This document shows, piece by piece, positions 47,119 through 58,600 of a stretch of DNA of 64,000 bases. The DNA is from Lophium mytilinum. Taxonomy: Eukaryota; Ascomycota; Dothideomycetes; Mytilinidiales; Mytilinidiaceae. The stretch's first letter is position 1. The number at the start of each line of letters is the position of its first letter. Below the pieces are notes generated by a model. It made no database searches, was not told where the DNA came from, and saw only the letters and a program-made list of their open reading frames with translations. The stretch is taken from assembly GCA_010093605.1 (NCBI GenBank), contig MU004188.1, positions 1,818,983 to 1,882,982 on the forward strand, written 5' to 3'. The position numbers and the translations under genes are program-made.

Positions 47119-49424
47119 ATGTCAAACAACTCTTATAGTGCAATTGGGATGATGCATGATGATCATCCTGAAGCACCTCGAGCGAAACGGCAGAGAGTTT
47201 CCGCCTGCCAACGGTGCCGACATAGAAAGGTGCCCTAGCGATAAGCATTGCCTCACCCCTCAGTATAGATAACTGACAAGGCCTAGCAAAAATGTGATGA
47301 TGAAAGACCCTGCAGCAACTGCGTCAGATCAGGGAAATCATGCAATGAGCCCGGGCCGCAGTCAGGATTAGAGTATGCCAACGTCCATTATCAACGCTCG
47401 CGTTTCATACAACTGACGCTACACATCCTAGATCTATTCAGGTACTGACGGAAAAGCTGGCGCGATTGGAGGAAACTAATAGTCGACTTCAAAATGGAGA
47501 AAACTCCACTGTGCGCGCTTCAAGTGGCAGCATCCTGTCCCCAAGTGTATCGGAGTCGTCTCCAAAGCTCTTCGATGCAGATTCCGCGTCAAGCCAAATG
47601 AATCTGCCGTTTCAGCCGGATCTCGATCATAGCTTAGGCCGAAATGCCCCAGCTATAGGGCTTTTAGCGACCTTTTCACAATTACAAACGACTACAGTGT
47701 CCGAAGGCCGTCGAGAAATTCATGTTCTAGGACGCATTGAGCCAGGATTGCCTCCGGACGTTATAAGCATGCTACTGAACACCTACTACACCAGAATCCA
47801 CTGTCGATACCCCTTTCTCTACTTCCAAGAATTGCTAGACACGGTGCAGCAATGGCAAGAAGCTGCTGAAAGGCGAGCTCACGAGTATACTTCCACCGCA
47901 TCTATTCCAACGAAGCGCCCAGAGCTTTGGAAAGGATTCTTCGTCAACATGGTGCTCTCAATTGGCCTTCTGCTGCAAAAAGACGCTGGCTTCCAAAGCA
48001 ACTTGTCTCATCATGCATACTATCGACTGGCAGTCACACGGTTTCTATCACACGTTTTTGCACATACAGAGCGCCTGATTCATCTACAGGCGTACCTGCT
48101 TCTTGCAATGCATGCACTGCACAGCCCTTCTACGGAAAAGATCATCTCCGTTGCCTCCGCAACAATGCGATACTGTGTCATGGCCCACCTCCATCTCGCT
48201 GAGAGAGAGCCAGATCAGCCAGGCGCAGCCCGGGTACGATCACAGATTAGAAGACGGGTCTTCTGGTCTGCCTACGCATTGGATCGAGTTGTCGGGACCA
48301 TGTTCGACCTTCCATTCTCCGTGCCAGACGATCAGATCACGGTTTCCATGTATGCCAACGTGGACGATAGTCAACTCTGGGAGTGGTGCAATTCAGCAAG
48401 CAGAGAGGACACTGAAGAGCCAGAATCGCTTCACACTAGCGTCTCCTATGCAATGCATGTTGTTTATTGCAGACAGCTACAATCGGAGATACTTAACCAC
48501 ACTTTACATCGCGACTTCGAAACGAGATCTGATCATCGACTTGACTGGCGCCAGCGCATCTTGGACGAGTTGGACCAATGGAAATCATCGTGCCATCGCT
48601 TCGCTGACGCAAAATCCAAGTCCTATACCAGTGGGCATTGGCTTGGAATGATCTACAACTTCAGCCTCGCGATACTCTTTCGGCCCACCAAATCGAGTGT
48701 CCGAGGGCCTGCTGGAGACTGGACCGTGAAGGCCTGCACACAAGCATGTCTGACTTTTCGAAAATTGCAGCGCGAAGGATCCATCTCCGAGCCTTGGATG
48801 GGGCTCATTGGTCAGTTCAAATGTGGGATAACTCTTCTGTATTGCTTCTTCGCTACCCCACCTGCATACCGAACCGATGCCTTCGATTCCCCAGACACTT
48901 TAGAGGCAATCCGCGCTTGCAGCAACATACTTTCCATCATTGCGGAAAGATGGCCGCAATCACAATGTCTAAGAGACGTCTTTGACATCGTTGCGCGAGA
49001 GATACCGCTAGTAGATCGGCCGCCTATTCCGCGCATGGGACATGCGGATTACGAAAGGGGAGCTTATTCTTCTCCGCAACACATGCGCGAAGACTCCGCG
49101 AAAGCACTGGAGGATAAAATGGCTGAGCTGGACCTCATCGTCGTCCACCGTGACACTCTTCGAATGCTAGATGAAATGATGCATGAAGACTTCCCGCGCC
49201 CTGCCGAGTCGGTGAGGTCAGAAGTCCTCTCGATTCAGACTACCGAACACCCAGTGAATCAACAGAACTCGTCTGGACAACCCGGACTCAATTTCCACGT
49301 CGTACCTGCACGCGACACACCGGTAGCGTCTCTGAGCCCATCTATCGACCACTTCATGGACCCTTCTTTGGAACTCAGCTCTACAATGCTTGGATTTCCA
49401 GGGGAATTCGAACCCGGTTGGTGA
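47119..49424 (+). CDS. Zn2Cys6 fungal transcription factor (putative cluster regulator)
   Basis: Exons 47119-47229, 47287-47372 and 47432-49424 give 729 aa. The zinc cluster is split by intron 1: residues about 30-56 read CQRCRHRK-QKCDDERPCSNC-VRSGKSC, a perfect C-x2-C-x6-C-x5-C-x2-C-x6-C. A linker/coiled coil follows (SIQVLTEKLARLEETNSRLQ). The fungal_trans middle-homology domain covers roughly residues 165-480 (LLNTYYTRIHCRYPFLYF, AYLLLAMHALHS, RRRVFWSAYALDRVVGTMFDLPFSVPDD). Acts in the nucleus. Placed between metabolic genes, it probably controls them. It ends 57 bp before the convergent lyase-like gene. Confidence 0.93.
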
Positions 49425-49481
49425 GATAGCAGTGCTTATACATTCCTAAAAGAACTATACGACTTTTCAACAGTGTCATTT

Positions 49482-51560
49482 CTACGATGTGGTCGCCTCC
49501 GTTCCTGTTATCTCGACCCCAGCAACCACATCAAAGAATGCGTCGGCCAGATATCCGCCGCGTGCTGTTGGTTTTCCGTACTTTTATAAAGTCAGCTCTC
49601 AGCTCCAAGCAGGTAGTCCTCTATTACTTACCTTGTCCGTTGCCATACCCGCTATAGCTGGCTTTGACACTTCACGCGTATACCCCGCGATGCCCATCTC
49701 CTTGAACCGAGAAGCAAACTGTCTGGCATGGAGAGAGAGACCTTGCGTGTTCCAGACTGGCTGAACCTACGCCGGGGGATGAGCATTTTTACCAGCTGTC
49801 ATAACCAGCAACATTGCACATACCTGCCATACAACGCCCATCTTGGCAATATCGGCGGGAAAACTCTCGAATTCTTCTTGCGTATAGCCCGCTTTCAAGA
49901 AGTCGTACGCACCCATGTAACCAAATCCGAAAAGACGATTTGGAAAAACCTTGCGGACCTCGCTATGAAACTCGAACATATCCTTTTTGTCTAATCGTTA
50001 CCAGATCGCATCAGCTTCGTACTGTTCGAGATATTGCGAGCCAGCTCGCTCAACAAGCCTGCAACGTGGATGGGTGTCTTACTCGGCTTGTCCTGTCGGC
50101 TCCACGTTACGTCTCCCAAAGGCGCTGCTAGTATCGCACGCTCGATAACAGCTTTTGTACTCCATTGCCACATGTACTGGCCCAATGGTGTCCGCGGGAG
50201 TTCCCAATCCCACACAATATCTTCTACGAGGATCCGCTTCGATATGTTTCTCCGTTCCATCAATGGTGTTATCTTTGCCGTTACCTCTGCTAGGTACGCG
50301 CTGAACTGCTCTGGCGTCGCTTTTTGCTTGACGGCATCGTCGAAAGTCATAACACCTGCGGAAGCTTTCCATTCCTTTTTCACATTCAAATAGGATTTTC
50401 CAATGGACTTGCCTTCCTCAACTGCGAAATTGAAGGGCTTAATGAGTGTTGTTGCACCAAGCACGTATGGGTGGTCCCGCGGGTCAAGCACGCTTCGAGG
50501 AACACAAAAATTAGCAAGCGATCATGCTGCAGCTAGCCTCTGGACTGCATATCTCACCTCGTTATGAACTCTGCGTTGTCTGAGTCACATCGGCATAGAA
50601 GCATTGTATCCGCGCTTTATTCTCAAATTAGCTACCCTGCACCAAGAGATCCTACTTTTTCTCAAACTGCGGAGGACCTACCCCATAACATCGAAAGTCA
50701 TCCGGATTGTTGTAAGCCGCGAAAGATACTCGGACGTGGGTACGATCGTTCTACCCTCACCGTTGGTGAACTTCTTCAATCCCATGGCCTATTCATGCTC
50801 ATTAGCAAACGAAGACCAGAAACCAGGGAACTTCCTGAAACATACAAGATCATCAATATGTATCATGGCCACACCGGACTCCACGAAGCTCCTTGCAGCC
50901 TTCATACAACCAGTCAGGGTGCCGAACCCCATGTCAGCGTCGGCGACAATAGGCTGCAGATAGTCGATGCATTCCAGGCCCTCGCGGTCCTTCTCGTCAA
51001 ATCGCATCCGAAGTTGTGTCTGACGCTGGTCTTGGAAGAGTTGCGTGTTGAAGATTCGCTTCACGACGCTTGGTACCAGATCCGCAGGATAATCAGCATG
51101 ATCTTCTCCTGGCCACGAGGCCTGTGATATTCCACACATGGCACCTAAACCACTTAGAAATTGAGTATTCGGATCAACAAGATCGAATTCGTTTACCAGA
51201 AACATAGACTGTCTGCATGAACTTGGCTGTTTCTTTGACTATCATAGGATCCACCATTCCAAACGTCAGTTCATATGTGCCGTTGGCATTGTGGTCGTTC
51301 AGTATCTGCCACAACTTGCGCGCTTGAGTACTAGACGAATATTCGACTTTGAAACCAATATTTCGGAGAGCAGCAATGGACTTGGCAGTATACGGACTAT
51401 TGTTGTCATTAGTCTTTCGGTTGCATCGAGTTGAGATCGGTTCTTGTTACCGCTTGATGCCCTTCTGCCGGTCAGTCTGCCACCAATTTTCGATTGATTT
51501 TACCTCCGCTTCAAAAGCTGCATTTTCGGCCTTCGTATCCGAGTATTTTGGCTGGGACAT
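49482..51560 (-). CDS. Isocitrate lyase homologue lacking the catalytic cysteine
   Basis: Nine exons (51560-51451, 51396-51197, 51144-50846, 50788-50682, 50614-50558, 50492-50083, 49990-49824, 49766-49632, 49580-49482) give 527 aa, the length of eukaryotic isocitrate lyase. Full-length similarity: IENWWQTDRQKGIKRPY, FGMVDP, TVYVSG, IVADADMGFGTLTG with metal Asp near 172-174, IHIDDL, then GLKKFTNGEGRTIVP, CRCDSDNAEFITS, DPRDHPYVLGAT, WDWELPRT and GVVWQ. The diagnostic KKCGH is KKFTN (Phe210), so the catalytic Cys is missing, and the SGWQ motif is SGAM. It is probably not a normal isocitrate lyase. Neighbours suggest a cluster role. Confidence 0.85.
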
Positions 51561-52160
51561 GTTTGAGGATCTTTAGTGTTTCGCTGAAAGCTTTAATGTC
51601 TTAGTCTCGACGTGCGGAGAGTCAAAACCCAGAAGGCATCTGGTTTCGAGGGGTACTACTCCTCTTAAACTACGTATACAAATCCTATCTTAGCTGTACA
51701 GGGTATCACTTGACGTATCGGCCACTAAGGTACGCACGGTATTTTGCGGGGCGAGATTTATGGGCCCAAAGAATTCGTGGTAATGGCGATAGAGTGCGAT
51801 AGGATTTTAGCAGCTACCGAAATCTTCGGCAAGCGGTCCGACGAGGCCGATGAGCATCAGGCGCCATTCAGCGAGTCAACCGCACCCTGACGTGGGCAAA
51901 CTGTAATTCTACTACTGACGACTAGCTGCGGGACACAAGTGTATCCGAAATTCTCTGGACGTCGTGTGATCCTCGATGCCAATGTTCTATCCATACTTTA
52001 TACAGCCACGGGGAATCCAACCTCAGGTACTATAACCCAAAGTCCTTGCGCTGTTTATTATTTGACATAAAAACTTTCGAATCCTTCTTTCTCAAATATA
52101 TACTCTCTTCGTGTCCAATACACAGTCTATTGGAATTTGTTCAATCGCTATTCGTCAAAG
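51561..52160. promoter_or_regulatory. Divergent promoter of the lyase-like and aminotransferase genes
   Basis: 600 bp between opposite start codons. CGG/CCG triplets cluster at 51827-51840 (CGGCAAGCGGTCCG), including CGG-N1-CCG. Candidate Zn2Cys6 contacts by pattern only. TTTATACAG near 51997 could act as a TATA element for the aminotransferase. Confidence 0.35.
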
Positions 52161-53651
52161 ATGGGTTCTTTCACCCAAGACGCGGAACTGCCTCACATCA
52201 ATCTCCAACTCGGCTGGCCGACTCCGTCTCTTTTCGCAAGGGAGCAGCTATTAAAAGGTTCTCAAAGCATACTGTCCTCTCCGGCTGAAACGGCGCTCGC
52301 CCTGGTTTACGGGCCCCACCCCGGCTACATCCCTTTACGCAAAGAGGTCGCAAAATGGCTTAGTGAGATCTATTCTCCAGCTTCTGGCCCGATAGACTTT
52401 TCAAGAATCATAATCAGTAATGGCGCCTCATGCAACCTCGCGAACATTCTTCAAAAGTTCGCTGACGCGACGTATACTCGACGAATTTTCATGGTAGAGC
52501 CGACTTACTTTTTGGCTTGCCCTATATTTGAAGATGGAGGATTCAAGGGTAAGCTTCAAGGCATACCGGAGGATGCCGAAGAAGGCCTGGATATTGAGTA
52601 TCTGAGAAGAGTGCTCCAAGAAGCAGAAAGCGAGCGAGCGAAGGCCGTTCCGAACCCCGACGACGACGTCCCGCGTCTCAAAACTGGTCCAAATTTTCCA
52701 CACGTATACAAATATATCGTCTACATGGTGCCGACTTATTCCAATCCGAGTGCAAAAACGATGTCTCTGCATCGAAGGAAGCAAGTAGTAGAGCTTGCGA
52801 GGGAATACGACGCTTTGGTAGTCACAGACGACGTCTATGACATGCTCAGTTGGCCTGCGGACCCGGCGTTGCCAGATGATGCCGTAGGTCCTATCCCACC
52901 TCGACTTGTAGACCTGGATCGAAGCATGCCTGGACGCAGTGATTTCGGTAACACTGTCAGCAACGGCTCCTTCTCCAAGATCGTCGGGCCAGGTGTGCGT
53001 GTTGGCTGGGCGGAGAGTACAAAGGCGTTTGCTGATTTACTGGGCGAAGTGTTCGTTTTTCCACCTTCTATGATTTTATAGTCCTACATCTCCTATACAA
53101 TTCTAGCTAATATGATGCACAGAGGCTCTTCTTCTTCCGGCGGTAACCCTGGCCAATTGTCTTCTATGTTCGTCCACCACATGCTTGCAGCAGGGACACT
53201 ACAAACACACATAAAGAATGAGCTCATCCCAACTTACCGCAAGCGCTATTACGTTCTCATGTCTGCTATCCGCAAGGACCTTGTGCCATTGGGTATCGAA
53301 ATAGAAGTCGGAGCTCCGTATCAGACATCCGACAGCTCTCAGACCACTTATACTGAGACAGTGGGCGGCTTTTTCACCTACCTGCGTCTTCCGCCCGGCA
53401 TGCCTTTCGCAAGGGAGGTTGCCGCACATGCAATGGAGAAATACAATCTCAAGGTCGCCTTTGGACACATGTTCAAGGTCTGGGGAGACAATGAATCAAC
53501 CACTAAGGCGGAGTCACCGCGGGGATTCGGTCACTGCGTACGGCTGTGCTGGGCGTGGCATACTGAGGAAGAGTTGATACAAGGAGTGAGAAGACTAGCG
53601 AGCGTGATATTGGAGATGCGAGAAGGTGCCGGTGCAAGCAACGGCATATGA
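52161..53651 (+). CDS. PLP-dependent class I/II aminotransferase
   Basis: Exons 52161-53050 and 53123-53651 give 472 aa. The intron donor is the unusual GTTCGT, chosen because it keeps frame and restores GEV-GSSSSGGNPGQL. Fold type I blocks: LVYGPHPGYIPLRKEVAKWL, IIISNGASCNLANIL, VEPTYFLA, YMVPTYSNPSAKTMS, VVTDDVYDMLSW and NGSFSKIVGPGVRVGW with the PLP Schiff-base Lys. Resembles the YER152C/2-aminoadipate-type aminotransferases; substrate unknown. Active-site residues look intact, unlike its two neighbours. The start at 52161 (MGSFTQDAELP) was preferred over non-ATG extension. Confidence 0.88.
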
Positions 53652-54300
53652 GCTGGTTTGTGGCTGTTGAGAAACTGTGAGATCATACAGAATCGATCTC
53701 TTTCAACTTCAACGACATCATAAAGAAATCTGCACCATTCGTTCAAGCCTTCCTATCAAGAATGGTCTGACGCGTTGTCTACGTTCGCCTCTAGACGAAG
53801 CATGATCAAACGCGGTTCGGAACACTTCCTCTTCCGCAGTCAGCAAAATTTGAAATAACGCAGCTACAAAACTCGGAACTGATGTGCGATTGACTTGCAT
53901 CATGCGTGGGCAGGATAAACGTTGCTTCGCCGACAGCTCCGATTCTCTACTATGGCCATCGGCGCTTTCGGCGAGAATGCCAAGACCAGAAAGTGGATCG
54001 GGAGTGCTCCGAGTGAACCTCCCCCTTATCCCGCAGCGATGTAGTTCCAAGACCCACGACGGCGGGCATTAGGAGATGCCAAGCCTGGAATATCCCTGCT
54101 ATCAGTGCTGAAGGTACTATACTCAACATGCATCGAGTAAGTAGATTTCAATCATCTCAAAGTCTTGGTGCTCCGTCCAAGATTCATATTTCTCTTTCTT
54201 TCTCCTGACTTATGAGTAATCCAAGTTGTGTCAAACCTTGAGCTTTCCGTCTTTGATTTTCCTCAGCTGGCTTCCCGACCAGAACGTTGTTTCAACATCA

Positions 54301-54480
54301 TGGCAGCCACCACCCATGATAACAGGGATGTCAAGGACCTCACTGTCGTTGAAGGAGATGATGGCGTCTCTCAAAAAGAGATGGACTAGTCATGAAGCTT
54401 AACAAAGATGCTGACGAGGGTGCAGCTTATGCGGACTACTTCCATGGGGAGGATGCATATACAGTACTTAGCCATAAGTC
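54301..54480 (+). pseudogene. Possible 5' remnant of an allantoate-permease-like MFS gene
   Basis: From the ATG at 54301 the frame reads MAATTHDNRDVKDLTVVEGD and ends in a stop after KEMD. A second frame from 54393 continues as MKLNKDADEGAAYADYFHGE DAYT. Together they resemble the cytosolic N-terminus of Dal5-type permeases (K-D-A-D-x-A). No membrane helices follow, so the gene is truncated and frameshifted. It could also be chance; I hold this loosely. Confidence 0.3.
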
Positions 54481-54635
54481 AGGGCACACAGACTCGTTAC
54501 AGCTTGGCTCCAGCTTGCCGACTCAACAGCACTGTTCGGGGTAGCCTGGTCGCTGAGCAGCCAGATAGTCAAGAGATAGTCTAATCTGTAGTGCTTGAAC
54601 CTCGACATCGCGAGAATCTTGTGGGGGTCCCCAAG

Positions 54636-54676
54636 CAGTGGCGAACTAGTGTGCCCAGACTTATGGTCTGTCACTG
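54636..54676 (+). repeat. Small dispersed repeat, copy C
   Basis: 41 bp from CAGTGGCGAACTAGTGTGCC to GTCACTG. The upstream flank GGTCCCCAAG matches copy D. Best-preserved copy together with that at 22921. Confidence 0.65.
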
Positions 54677-55650
54677 TACGGTGTCCCGCATTATGGTGTC
54701 TGCAACACGATGTATATGGACCCTTTCCTTTTGCTTGTGGGTTCGATTCGCGCTGGGGAAGCCTTTGATTTTTTACTTTACGATAAGTGTAAAGGTGAAT
54801 AAGTAGAGGACGAAGGAGTAGGATTGGTGCCTATAAAAGGGCAAACTTACCTAGCTCCCGAGCCTACCGGCTCTCGACCCCTAGATAAAGAAGTATGAAT
54901 TCTTATGAGAGATCCGTACACTGTTGTTTGCCAACACACATTACATCACCAGAGAAATACGGATTATTATTACATTTTTTTTTCTCATTCGCTGACGATC
55001 TAGACAAGCGCGTCTACACAAACAACTAATCTACGCCATCTGCATAAGCCCGCACCACCCAGATCGCGTTATCAGGAGAGGAGATGGAATAACCAGGGTA
55101 TTGTACACACACACGCACACACCGCTCTTGCAAAACCAACTCTTCCGACATCAACGCAACATCAGTACTAGCCCAGGAAACGCCATCAAGGTTCCCATAT
55201 AATTTACAGCCGTTGTAAAACCATCAGTTCCCAGCCCGCTGGTATGCAAGCCGGCAACCGTTTGTTGTTGGTATTGTTCTGCGTTTTCCGCAGAAACATG
55301 CTTCGATCTCGTTCCCCAGGCACACACCACCGGATCGACCGACCCATCCGAGTAACACCGTGTCATCGATTAGGATTCCGGTATTCCGCGCCAAAATCAA
55401 GACAGATCCATATAACGCCGGCGCTTCGAAAAGGGTATCCCGGAAGAAGAATCCAGGAAAGAGAAACAGCGCTCGACAAAACCCCGGGTCCGGCTGCGCC
55501 CATGACATTTTCACCTGCCTGCATAAACCGAGCAGGGGCGAGGGTATGGAGCCGTCTTGTGAACCCAAAAACCAGGACCATGAAAACAAATAGGAAGAGC
55601 GAAAATAGCAAATGCAGAAATCTAAACCGAGGGGAAGTAGCTAGGGTAGG

Positions 55651-58600
55651 CTAAGCCGAAGCTTCGCCGGTAGGGTTGACGGCCGGTCGACCGCCACCGA
55701 CAAGCTCAAGGATCTTGCCGGCGACGGCAGCTGGGTAGCCGCGTGAGAGACCCTCGTTGACGACGGCCATGGCGCTGTTGCGATCCTCGACGGCCATGAA
55801 GGCGCGAGTCATGGCTTCATAGGTGCTGGGTTCGCGCTTGTCGACGGACACGTTGTCGTAGATGGCCTTGGCCTTCTCAATGTTCTTGGTCAGTGCCCAT
55901 CCGTGGATCAGAGAGTTGGCGATATAAGGCGTCATGTCAACACCACGGCGCCTCATGTCTTGAAGAATGTTCTCGGTGTCGGCGATCTGGTGGTTGGCGA
56001 CCATGGCTTCAAAGAGAGCTTGGTAGAGGCAGGCCTGAGGACGGATGCGGTGGTCGGCAAGGACGGTGTCGAAGAGTTTCCTGGCTCCGGCCATGTCGTG
56101 TAGAACGCATCCCTTGGCATGAATCAGGGACGAGTAGTGAACGGCTTCTGGAATACCACCAGACTGTCGGATCTGAGCAAGGATAGCCTCGGCGGCTTCC
56201 ATATCCACAGGCTCAAGGGTAGCGTGGGTATCGATGAGGAGCTTATAAGTGTGGGTCGTGGGCTCGATCTTCTTAGATCGCATGCGCTCGTAGTAAGCGA
56301 GAACCTTGCCGCGATCGCGCTTGGTGGTGAGGAAGAATTGCATCAAGCTGTGGTATGGCGCTGGCCTAGGCTTGTAGTTGGGCATGCCCTCCATCTCTTC
56401 GAAGAGTTCCTCGGCAAACTTCTCGTCGCTTACACGGCAGAGAGCATTGACGATGGTTCCGTAGGTGACGCTGGTTGGGCGAATACCAAGGTTGCGCATT
56501 TCCGAGAAGTAGAAGAGGCAGTCATCAATACGTCGAGCCTTGCCAAGCTTGCCAATCAAGGCGTTGTACAAGAAAGAAGACGGTTCAACACCCTCGGTTT
56601 TAGCGCGGAGGAAGATCTTGACCGCCTCCGTGGCTTCGTCGAAGGTCTTGGTGGATTCCTTTAGGGTCGTGATGTAAAGTCCGAAGGTATTGGCAGAGGG
56701 TGCTGCACCCATCTCAAGCAAGTCCTGGTGGTATTGGGCAGCAAGACCACGTTGTCCGGTGGTCAAGCAAGCAGCGACCATGGCATCCAAGATGGTAACC
56801 CAGCCGTATCTCACGATTCTGTATTGAGGAAGCAGAGGGACGTCTTGCTTGGCAAGGGCTAGGATATCGTGAGCCAGATTGAGACGGTCTTCCTTAGCAG
56901 CAGCAGTGATGAGTTTGGCGTATGTGAAGAATCGAGGATGTCTACCGGCACGACGCATGTTCTTAAACTTCATCAAAGCCTCGTTCAAGTGTGACGATGA
57001 TCGACCGTGAGTCTTTTCGAGCAAGTCAGTGACGGCGACGGATCCCTTGTTGTCGGTGGTAGCCGCATATGGATCGAAAGAGTCTTCATAGGCGGGAGTT
57101 GCAGGGATGGGTGCCGGGTGAGCGAAGTTTGGGTACTGAGCTGGTGCGTAAACGGGTTCTGGTGCAGGGTGCTTGTAGCTATACCATCGATGCTGGAGGT
57201 CAGGACGATCAAGCTTCACGAGAACCTGCTCCACCAGCGAAGACGTTAGTTGCTCGGTAGGCGTACCACTGGAAGCGACAACTTCCAACAGATGAGCAAA
57301 GCGTGCTGCGTGGCCGACATCGATGACAGAAGTGTTGAGAATCATTCCTGATTGGACCTGCATGAGAAGCGTAAGATCTTTCCAGTGGAGCTGAGCAATT
57401 CCATCGGGACCCATTCCGGCGAGGAGATGGGCCGCAACTGGCGTAACGAGACCACCATTCTCAATCATGGTCCACATGAGTTCCATGGTAGCCCGTACGG
57501 GGAGGAAGATTGCTCGCTTTTCCATGAACTGACCAATGACTTCAACGGCTTCATCGATCTGCTCAACAATCTCCATCTTCGCTTGATTAGACTGATTCTG
57601 GGAGTCTCGGATGCGGGAGAACATCTGTCGGCTCTGGCGGAGACCTTGTTCGGACTGACCACTACCAATAAGACCGATGGTGTGCATGGTAGTGAACTCG
57701 ATGAACTGAGGCTTGGTGATGGAGAACTCCAAGAGCTTCCAGAACGACTCTGCGGCCTCGATGTTGCCATTACGGACGTGCATGGCGCCCATAGCCATAG
57801 CTACACGGGACAAGTCAGTATTATCAGGGAGTTCTTGGAAGGCCTTCGTAGCAATATCGATGTTGTTGGTGTCAGCAGCGCGGATGCTGATGGCTGCCAT
57901 AGCGATAGTCCGAGCTTCAGCGCCCAGCTTTTCAGCCTGATCCAAAGCCTCGGTGAACGATAGGTTCCTCACAGCTTCTGGAACAAAGGCCTTTAGACCC
58001 ACAATATCTCGTAGGGGTGCTGCCTCTGCCGGATCCAACAGAGCTTCTTCAATCTTGGATAAGAACTTTTGACCTCCTTCGGTTCTGCCGCAGATGACAT
58101 ATGCTTTGATCAAAGAGGCGTATACGTCGTTATCCTTGCGTGACAAGGAGATGTCTCCGTTATCATTCGCAATTGCCAAGGCCTTGTACTCGTCGTAGCA
58201 CTCAACGGCACTCCGTAGATCACCGCACTTGCCGAAGGCGTGAATCATGGGGACGAACATGTCAGCACACGGAATAACATTTCTGCTTTCCATATGCGCA
58301 AAGATCCGGACCATATCCTCAACACGGTCAGACTCGGCGCAGGCTGATACTAGCACTCTGTACGTCATTTCGTCAAAAGAGCGGGACAACTTGTTCACTG
58401 TTGCAACATCGAACAGCTTCACGGCGTAGCTTAGGGAGTCGTCCTCGCCCAATATTTCGTATTCGGTCGCGTTGGAGTGAAGCATGAATCGGCCCTCCTC
58501 TTCCATACCGCCATATCGGGTTCTCTTTTCTTCTAATTCCTGTTTCATAGACATCACCTCCAACGACCGGATTGATAGAACCTCAATCAGCGTAGAGTAT

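Larger units (their letters stand above)
53652..55650. other. Intergenic, 2 kb, with gene remnant and repeat
   Basis: Between the aminotransferase and the PPR gene stop. Contains a probable transporter-gene remnant (54301-54480) and repeat copy C (54636-54676). CCTATAAAAGG near 54829 is a TATA-like box with no gene after it. An ACACACACACGCACACACC run sits near 55106. No intact gene. Confidence 0.55.

Noticed and set aside
54725-54960. Possible solo LTR: TATA-like box and TGTTG...ACATCA-like ends
   Set aside because: No matching inverted ends, target duplication or second copy seen in the window, so it is left unassigned.
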